A DNA stretch of 21,177 bases, from assembly GCA_031255615.1 (NCBI GenBank), contig JAIRSD010000001.1, forward strand, positions 1 through 21,177, written 5' to 3'. This stretch comes from Treponema sp. Its GTDB lineage: Bacteria > Spirochaetota > Spirochaetia > Treponematales > Breznakiellaceae. Shown piece by piece: positions 15,530 through 21,177 of this stretch; position 1 is the stretch's first letter, and every line of letters starts with the position of its first letter. Under the pieces are notes generated by a model. The model saw nothing but the letters and a program-made list of their open reading frames with translations, made no database searches and was not told the DNA's origin. Position numbers and translations under genes: made by a program.

Positions 15530-16363
15530 TTATTTCAGGCCCGACAAAACAACGCCGGCCACGATTCGCTTTTGGAAAATAAAGAACAGCACGATTGGAG
15601 GCAGCACAATGACGCAGCCCGCCGCCAGGACGGAACCGTAATTCGAACTGTAGAATGAGCTGTAGGATCGCACCACCTGCATAACCTGCATCAAACGGGG
15701 GCTGGATACGGTCATCGAAGGCCAGATAAAACTGTTCCAATAGCCGGTGAAGGTCCCCGCCCCCATAACCACCATGGGGGCTATGCTCATGGGCACAAAG
15801 ATATACCAGAAGATTCGGAATCGGGTGCAGCCGTCGATAAGGGCGGCCTCCTCAAAACTGCCGGGCATATTAAGAAAAAACTGCCGGAAGAAGAATATAC
15901 TGTAACCCGACGCCAGGCCCGGCAGAATAAGCACCCAGATGGTATCCAGCATCTTTAACTGATTCACCACCAAAAAGGAGGTAATCAAAATGGCGATTCC
16001 GGGAACAAACATCGTGGAAATGCAGATCACCCAGAAGATCTTCTTGAGACGGAATTCCAGCCGGGCGAAGGCGTAGGCGGCCATCATGTTGAGGATCAAG
16101 GACAGTACGACCGCGGCGGCGGCCACGATAAAGGTCGTCATCATGGCGTTGAGGAGGGGGTATGCCTTATTGCCTATCACGTTTTGATAGTTCGCGGGAT
16201 TAAACGAAGAAGGAAAAAATTTCAGGGGGATGGCGTATATCTCCCGCCTGTCCTTAAAGCTGGAAAGGATCATCCACAAGAAAGGGAACAGGGCCAGGAT
16301 CACCGCGATAAGGCTAAAACCATAGGCGGATATCCTGCCGGCAATCCTTTTCACATTAGTCAT
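15530..16363 (-). CDS. Carbohydrate ABC transporter permease (MalG-like, CUT1)
   Basis: A 277-residue inner-membrane permease with about six hydrophobic segments, the first at about 13-33 (AYGFSLIAVILALFPFLWMI). The cytoplasmic EAA loop EEAALIDGCTRFRIFWYIFVP, which contacts the ATPase, is intact. It pairs with the permease encoded immediately upstream to form the channel of a binding-protein-dependent sugar importer. GGAGGG, inside the last codons of that gene, serves as its ribosome binding site, and only one base separates the stop from ATG. No ATPase gene is in the operon, which is common for CUT1 systems that share an MsmX/UgpC-type ATPase. Confidence 0.93.
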   Translation of the reverse strand: MTNVKRIAGRISAYGFSLIAVILALFPFLWMILSSFKDRREIYAIPLKFFPSSFNPANYQNVIGNKAYPLLNAMMTTFIVAAAAVVLSLILNMMAAYAFARLEFRLKKIFWVICISTMFVPGIAILITSFLVVNQLKMLDTIWVLILPGLASGYSIFFFRQFFLNMPGSFEEAALIDGCTRFRIFWYIFVPMSIAPMVVMGAGTFTGYWNSFIWPSMTVSSPRLMQVMQVVRSYSSFYSSNYGSVLAAGCVIVLPPIVLFFIFQKRIVAGVVLSGLK

Positions 16364-16364
16364 G

Positions 16365-17243
16365 TCAGCCCTCCAGGGATTTTTCTGATCTGATGATTCT
16401 GAATATGACGGCGTTGATTGAGGCGATGACGACCAGCATGATCAGGGCGCCGGCGATGGTATAGCCCAGACCCTTATCGACATCCCGGTAGTTATTGTAC
16501 AGGTACAGCATGGGGGTGAGGGTCTGGTTCGCCGGCCCGCCGCCGGTCATCATATAGGGCAGATCGAACATTTGCAGTGTTCCAGTGGTAAGGCTGATGC
16601 AGATGAGAATGAATATATTCTTCATCTGGGGAATGGTGATAAAGAGCATCTTGTTGAAGGACCCCGCCCCGTCAATCGAGGCGGCGTCGTAATATTCCTG
16701 GGGTATGTTTACCAGCGCGGCGTACATCAGGATCGTGTTTCCCCCCAAGCCTATCCATACATTGACGGCGCTGACGCAGAGGACCGCCAGGACCGGGGAG
16801 TTGAAAAAGGCGATCCGGTTAAACCCCAGGGCCCGCAGAGTCTGATTGATGATTCCCGCGTTGAAGTTGAAGATGAAATTGAAGATCAGGGCCACGGCGA
16901 TCCCCGACACGATGCCGGGGATGTAAAGCACCGTCTTTGAGAAATTCGCCCATGCCGAAGGAAGGGTCTTGAGGATGGCGGCCAGGAGGAATGAAAGGAC
17001 CATGATCCCCGGCACGACGATCAAAACAAATTTCGCCGCGTTGATCAGGGACTGGCGGAACAGCGTGGTCTTTAGGATTATGCTGAAATTCCGGGGGCCC
17101 ACGAACAGGGAGTCCTGGTAAAACGAAACGTTAAAAAAACTGTAGCGCAGGGCCATGAACAGGGGGACGATGACAAAGACCAGCAGGAACAGCAAAGCCG
17201 GAGCCATCATCAAATAAGCGGTAAGCGAATTCCTGTCTTTCAT
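16365..17243 (-). CDS. Carbohydrate ABC transporter permease (MalF/UgpA-like, CUT1)
   Basis: A 292-residue permease with about six membrane segments, beginning LTAYLMMAPALLFLLVFVIV. The EAA loop is EYYDAASIDGAGSFNKMLFITIP. MTGGGPANQT, common in this family, lies near the C-terminal third. I chose ATG 17243 because GGAGGAAG stands four bases upstream and the protein then starts MKDRNSLTAYLMMAP. A longer open frame to 17354 overlaps the binding-protein gene and adds only arginine-rich out-of-frame residues. With the next permease and the upstream lipoprotein it forms one importer. Confidence 0.94.
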   Translation of the reverse strand: MKDRNSLTAYLMMAPALLFLLVFVIVPLFMALRYSFFNVSFYQDSLFVGPRNFSIILKTTLFRQSLINAAKFVLIVVPGIMVLSFLLAAILKTLPSAWANFSKTVLYIPGIVSGIAVALIFNFIFNFNAGIINQTLRALGFNRIAFFNSPVLAVLCVSAVNVWIGLGGNTILMYAALVNIPQEYYDAASIDGAGSFNKMLFITIPQMKNIFILICISLTTGTLQMFDLPYMMTGGGPANQTLTPMLYLYNNYRDVDKGLGYTIAGALIMLVVIASINAVIFRIIRSEKSLEG

Positions 17244-17268
17244 AACTTCCTCCGGCTTTTCCCGATCT

Positions 17269-18585
17269 CTATTTGAAGGGATTTTTTCCCGCCAGTTCGT
17301 TGTTTTTGATAACTTCGTTGATGGTCCTGACCGCCTCCTCCGCCGCGGAGTCAACGTTTACCCCGTTAATGGCTACGTTTTCAAACATGGCGGCCACCGC
17401 CACGGAGATATCCCAGGGGTATACCGGTTCGGGGATGGCCCGGGAAGCGACGTAGGCGATGGGTTCCGCCCAGACGGCGTTCCCCGGGGCGTTGGCGGCG
17501 ATGTACTCGTCAACGCTTTTCCGGGGGGAGGATTTTGAATACTGGGCGATCTCAAAGAATTCCGCCGGAATGGCGGGATCGTCCCCCAGGAGCCAGTAGA
17601 TGTAATCCGCCATAGCCTCGGGATGGCTTGTCTTGGCATCGACGACAAAGGTCCAGCCCCCGTTGGTGGCGGTAGGTTTATCCTGGTTTCCGTCCTTTGT
17701 GGGAACCGGGGCGACGGCGAAGAGTTCCGCCACTTCAGGGTAATCGTTGATAATCCCCGCCACTCCCCAGGAACCGCAGATCTGCATGGCCGTATAGCCC
17801 AGCCCGAAGGGTTCAATATTGGTATAACCCGCCAGGGACTGTTCAGGGACCACCCCTTCGGCGTAAAGGCGTTTATAGAAATTCGCCAAATCCTTGTAGT
17901 TGTTGTCGATAAGCGGGGCGTCCCAGTTGTCGTTTATCGCCAGGTGGCCGGAGACCGCGTACTGGGCTCCCCAGGTGCACCAGCCGAAGGCGGCGAAATC
18001 CCCTATGGCCAGGCCGTACATATCCCTGGTGCCGAGTTTTTTTCCGTAATCGACAAGCTCATCCCAGGTCCTGGGGGGCCGGGTAAGGCCGGCCTTCTCA
18101 AAAAGATCCTTCCGGTAAAAGAGGACCGCCGAGGGTTCCACCAGTTGGGGGTAGGCATATATCTTGCCGTTGAAGCTGACCATGGATTTTACATTGTCGT
18201 GGATGTCGTCCAGCGCCGCCTGGGGGACCAGGCCGTCAAGGGGCAAAAGTTCGCCCCGGACCACGCCGCCCCGGATATTGTTGTAGGCAAGGACATAACC
18301 GTCGGGGGCGGTGTTGGAGGCAATGGCCGCCGTCATCCGCTCCGTCCAGGCATCGCCGGTAACAAATTCCTGATTCACCCGGTAGCCTCTGCCCAGGGCG
18401 TTGTACTGTTCCGCCTTCTTTTCAAAATACTCTACATTCCAGGTTTCAAACACCTGCATCCAAAAGGTAAAATCCTCTACATCAGCCTGGGCGGACGCGG
18501 GGGAACTCTTATCCCCCCCGGCGCCGCATCCGCAGATAAGCGCGCTAAGGACAAGGACCGGAAAAAACCGTACACACATCTTCAT
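17269..18585 (-). CDS. Extracellular sugar-binding lipoprotein of the ABC importer
   Basis: A family 1 solute-binding protein of 438 residues. The signal peptide ends with LICGC (lipid-modified Cys20). The mature part has the usual motifs: ATNGGWTFVVDAKTSHPEA near the hinge, and an N-terminal FTFWMQVFETW strand in place of the common WhfW-type start. Several aromatic residues (FAAFGWCTWG around 195-210) may stack against sugar rings. ATG 18585 is chosen because AGGAGG lies six bases upstream and it gives a normal MKMCVRFF signal sequence. ATG 18615 adds ten residues with no such site. The start lies 41 bases inside the end of the upstream hydrolase gene. Confidence 0.94.
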   Translation of the reverse strand: MKMCVRFFPVLVLSALICGCGAGGDKSSPASAQADVEDFTFWMQVFETWNVEYFEKKAEQYNALGRGYRVNQEFVTGDAWTERMTAAIASNTAPDGYVLAYNNIRGGVVRGELLPLDGLVPQAALDDIHDNVKSMVSFNGKIYAYPQLVEPSAVLFYRKDLFEKAGLTRPPRTWDELVDYGKKLGTRDMYGLAIGDFAAFGWCTWGAQYAVSGHLAINDNWDAPLIDNNYKDLANFYKRLYAEGVVPEQSLAGYTNIEPFGLGYTAMQICGSWGVAGIINDYPEVAELFAVAPVPTKDGNQDKPTATNGGWTFVVDAKTSHPEAMADYIYWLLGDDPAIPAEFFEIAQYSKSSPRKSVDEYIAANAPGNAVWAEPIAYVASRAIPEPVYPWDISVAVAAMFENVAINGVNVDSAAEEAVRTINEVIKNNELAGKNPFK

Positions 18586-20893
18586 TGTTTTCCTCCTGAT
18601 ATTCTTCGGGTTCAACGAACCTGCTTAACACCATGGTTTCCAGGGGGGCCATACGCAGCCTGAGCATCCCCTCCTCCGGGCCGGGAGACAGAGAACGCTC
18701 ATCGGGGCAGCCGGGATTCACAAGCGCCTCCCAAGCCCCGGCGCCGCCCCGGGCCAAAAAAACCTCCGCCTCCTCGTGAAAGAGGGAGGTGTTCGCCAGG
18801 TACAGGACCTCCCGGTCCTTAAAACGGTAAGCCTGGCCCAATACCGCGTCCAGCAGGATGAGGCCCCGGTCCCCTTGCTCCCCCGACGCGATACCGTGGT
18901 TGTACATATAATAGGCGCGGTAAATTTTTCTGCAACGGATTTCAGGGCCCTCCAGCATCCGGCCGTATACAAGGGGGGCCCCGCAGGGGCCGAGCCGCAG
19001 CCGGGCGCATTTCCCGGTGAACTTTGCGGGCCCCCCATCGTAGGCGAAGCCCCGGGGCGAAAAATGGTAGTAGTGTTCCTCCGGCCTGCCGCTTTGTCCG
19101 TCGATGTTTTCCGCCTCGCTGTATTCAAGGTTTACCTCGAAAACGCCGCCCCACAGGTAGGTCTTGGCGATAGTATGGTAGATGAGGTCCCCGGTTTCCC
19201 TGGTGAATTTGCCCCAGCCGTCGCAGCGCAGGGGGGCGTATTCACTGTAGACATACTTAAAAAGGGGTATAACCCTGGCCCGGTTTTGGCGGATCAGTTT
19301 TCTTATCGGCCAAAATTCCAGCGCCGCGTTGGGCTGCCCGTTGGCCCGGGCCTGGTAGTAGTCAAGCTCTCCGATGAGGGTCTCGTTGATCATCTCCGTA
19401 CCGATGGGCACATAGGCCCCCTTCTTCGCCGCCATAGCCTCCTTGGTTTCCCGGTAGATCCGCCGGTAGGCCCGGGTCATTGCCGCCCCCGACCCGGGGG
19501 GGTGGCCGTGGTCCGCGGACATGCAGGTTTTAATAATATTATTGGCGGAAATATCGTAGTACAGGGCGTCGCAGTCCGATTCCTCCACGACCCGCTCGTC
19601 CCGCCGGACGTGGAGGTCCCGGGTATATTCGGTAAGGGGGCACAGCATGTTAAACCGGTATGAATCCACCGATTTAGGGGCCTCCGGCCATACCTGCAAA
19701 TTCTTCCTGACAAGCTCCGCATCCGCCTTGTCCGCAGCGCAGAGAAAATCAAATTCAAAGGGGGCGAATCGATCCCCCTGGCGGCGGATGCAGGCTATGT
19801 TTTCGCGGTTAAAACGGGTGGGAAACCAGTCGTCGTAGCCGCCGGGAAGAGAATTGTAAAAATTCTGATCCGTCCGGGGCCAGTCGGGGCCGAGGATGTG
19901 AAACAAGGGGGCCCCTATATCCCGGCGGTACCGTTCCAGCCAGAGGCTGCGGTCATGGGAGGCATCGATGCCGAAGCTGACGGCCCCCGTTTCCTCGATG
20001 AGCCATTTCGCGAAGCCCCCTGCCCCTTCTTTCCCGGCCCGCTCCGCCCAGGTTCCCCTTTCGCACCAGTCCTGCCGCAGGGCCCAGGAACGGTACAGGG
20101 CGGCGCAGCTTTCCCAGCGGGCCCCCTCTACCGGAACAAGCTGGACATCCCAGTCCTGCTCCAGCCCCTTTCCGCTCTCCGCGTCCTCGTACCCGTATAT
20201 GTGGCTGAATCGCAGCTTCCCCGCCTGCTTGTAGACGTTCAGCCATTTCTGGCGGCCTCCGCCGTCCAGGGCGGCGATATACAAACCCGGCCCGCCTTTC
20301 ATATAGTAAGCAAAGAACTGCATGGCGGCGCCGGAGAAGGACTCCGGGTAGGGCATGAACCGCAGCCCGCCGCCGTCTTCTTCAAAATTTTCCAGCGGTT
20401 CGTCGATCTCTATCCCCGCGGCCCAGGGGTGAATCAACTGGTGGAGCCCCGCCCCAAAACGGGAGACTCCGTCTATCAGGGGATATTCCAGGGAGTAGGC
20501 GATCCCGTCCCCCCGGTTTTCCAGGGAGGAACGGAAGGAGAGCCCCCGCCCGCCAAGACGCAGCTCCGCGCGGAGGAGGAGATCCCCCGGGAGGGTCCAG
20601 GAAAAAAGGGCCTCCCCTTCCCCGGTTTTTGCGGAGGAAAATCCTTCAAAGGCGGAGCTGAATGCGCGGTCCGATTCCGCCGGAACGGCTCCGTCTTCTC
20701 CCCCTTCCCCCGCTCCTCTCCGGGACTTCTCCTTCCGCCGGCCCCGCTCAAGGATAAAGGGAATATTCAGGGAGCTTTCAAGGTACGGGAGGGGGCCTTC
20801 GCGGGGGGCATGGGCGGAGGGGCCGGAAAAAGACCGGAGGGCGCCGGAATCGTCGTCAAAAACCGCCCGGAATTTTCCATTGTTCAATTCCAC
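18545..20893 (-). CDS. Large putative glycoside hydrolase (DUF6259-like)
   Basis: A 782-residue soluble protein without signal peptide. An N-terminal beta-rich domain (VELNNGKFRAVFDDDSGALRS to about 230) resembles the supersandwich domain of several hydrolases. A probable TIM barrel follows, with DALYYDISANN (Asp447) and IGTEMINE (Glu500) as candidate catalytic residues, then a C-terminal beta domain. I place it near DUF6259, from memory and with moderate trust. First gene of the carbohydrate operon, so it probably breaks down the imported sugar. Start: GTG 20893 has GGAGGGGG nine bases upstream and fits the usual beginning; a TTG at 20917 would add eight residues. Its last 41 bases overlap the binding-protein gene. 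An acidic/basic low-complexity segment (RGRRKEKSRRGAGEGGEDG) lies at about 50-70. Confidence 0.75.
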   Translation of the reverse strand: MELNNGKFRAVFDDDSGALRSFSGPSAHAPREGPLPYLESSLNIPFILERGRRKEKSRRGAGEGGEDGAVPAESDRAFSSAFEGFSSAKTGEGEALFSWTLPGDLLLRAELRLGGRGLSFRSSLENRGDGIAYSLEYPLIDGVSRFGAGLHQLIHPWAAGIEIDEPLENFEEDGGGLRFMPYPESFSGAAMQFFAYYMKGGPGLYIAALDGGGRQKWLNVYKQAGKLRFSHIYGYEDAESGKGLEQDWDVQLVPVEGARWESCAALYRSWALRQDWCERGTWAERAGKEGAGGFAKWLIEETGAVSFGIDASHDRSLWLERYRRDIGAPLFHILGPDWPRTDQNFYNSLPGGYDDWFPTRFNRENIACIRRQGDRFAPFEFDFLCAADKADAELVRKNLQVWPEAPKSVDSYRFNMLCPLTEYTRDLHVRRDERVVEESDCDALYYDISANNIIKTCMSADHGHPPGSGAAMTRAYRRIYRETKEAMAAKKGAYVPIGTEMINETLIGELDYYQARANGQPNAALEFWPIRKLIRQNRARVIPLFKYVYSEYAPLRCDGWGKFTRETGDLIYHTIAKTYLWGGVFEVNLEYSEAENIDGQSGRPEEHYYHFSPRGFAYDGGPAKFTGKCARLRLGPCGAPLVYGRMLEGPEIRCRKIYRAYYMYNHGIASGEQGDRGLILLDAVLGQAYRFKDREVLYLANTSLFHEEAEVFLARGGAGAWEALVNPGCPDERSLSPGPEEGMLRLRMAPLETMVLSRFVEPEEYQEENNEDVCTVFSGPCP

Positions 20894-20940
20894 CGCAACA
20901 TTCCCCCTCCGATCCAACGTTCCCCGCCGGATTATTAGTC

Positions 20941-20969
20941 ATAATGGGCCGGGGGTTTCGAATCGTCAA
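20941..20969 (-). promoter_or_regulatory. Sigma-70-type promoter for the carbohydrate operon
   Basis: Reading leftward, TTGACG (20969-20964, five of six) and CATTAT (20946-20941, four of six) are 17 bases apart. Transcription would start near 20934, about 40 bases before GTG 20893. The sequence just upstream (20970-21025) is AT-rich, as is usual above strong promoters. I see no clear operator palindrome. Confidence 0.55.
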
Positions 20970-21043
20970 GAAAAAGACTGAAAAAACAGGAATATTTTGT
21001 TTTATCACTACAGTGTTTCATAACAGGTGGAGGATAAAAAGGC

Positions 21044-21177
21044 ATGACAAGAGCATGGCGGACACAGGTGTTCCCGGTTTGCCTCCGGGGGGTCAGGGCG
21101 GGGGCGGGATCCCTGGTTTTGCGGGACGAAGCGGCAGCTAAGGCTGGATACGGAGATGCAAGATATGCACCGCGAAG
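21044..21177 (+). CDS. Possible start of a truncated rightward gene
   Basis: ATG 21044 is preceded by GGTGGAGG (21027-21034, nine bases away) and the frame stays open to the window edge, at least 44 codons. The translation begins MTRAWRTQVFPVCLRG and matches nothing I recognise. It is rich in Gly, Ala and Arg, as chance frames in GC-rich DNA are. An overlapping frame from 20944 that ends at 21141 is less likely because its start lacks a binding site. The AT-rich stretch 20970-21025 could hold a promoter for it (weak TTGTTT/CATAAC match). Confidence 0.25.
   Translation, partial: MTRAWRTQVFPVCLRGVRAGAGSLVLRDEAAAKAGYGDARYAPR

Noticed and set aside
17244..17354. N-terminal extension of the MalF-like permease
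   Set aside because: It is arginine-rich, overlaps the binding-protein gene, and ATG 17243 has GGAGGAAG immediately upstream.
20944..21141. Rightward 65-residue frame at the window end
   Set aside because: The start overlaps the leftward promoter and lacks a ribosome binding site; the end is glycine/proline low complexity. The alternative frame from 21044 is slightly better but still weak.

Overview
The window is GC-rich bacterial chromosome. It most resembles a Treponema-type spirochete of the termite or insect gut lineage. I base this on remembered similarity of the ClpP, ClpX and NrdD proteins, a small protein with flagellar-switch-like motifs, and structured intergenic repeats. No search was run, so the genus is an inference.

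Layout. 1-534 is non-coding and carries a reverse-oriented copy of a three-hairpin repeat and a strong promoter. 535-615 is tRNA-Leu(UAG). 964-6831 (+) is a protein-quality operon, tig-clpP-clpX-lon: trigger factor folds new proteins, ClpXP and Lon degrade failed or regulatory ones. 6883-8285 (-) holds a GT4 glycosyltransferase and a 68-residue protein with two FliM-N-terminus-like motifs. 8286-8772 is a hairpin-dense intergenic region with a second repeat copy.

8773-12914 (+) is an anaerobic ribonucleotide reductase operon under a probable NrdR-box promoter: nrdR (repressor), nrdD (catalytic subunit), a separate small gene, nrdG (radical SAM activase). The catalytic NrdD chain stops after its C-terminal cysteine knuckle and lacks the glycyl-radical loop. 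That loop is encoded by the next gene, which has its own start and RBS and is fused to a CPAC redoxin domain. This split class III RNR, with radical site and probable reductant on one subunit, is the most striking item in the window.

12915-13229 contains a third repeat copy, in the same orientation as the second, so the nrd operon is bracketed by direct repeats. 13230-20893 (-) is a six-gene carbohydrate operon read leftward from a recognisable promoter near 20941-20969: a large putative glycoside hydrolase (DUF6259-like), a sugar-binding lipoprotein, two CUT1 ABC permeases, a DUF2961/GH172 enzyme and a DUF4185 (GH183-type) lipoprotein. GH172 plus GH183-type enzymes suggest a furanoside polymer, possibly D-arabinan, as substrate. 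The last ~130 bases may hold the start of a truncated rightward gene.
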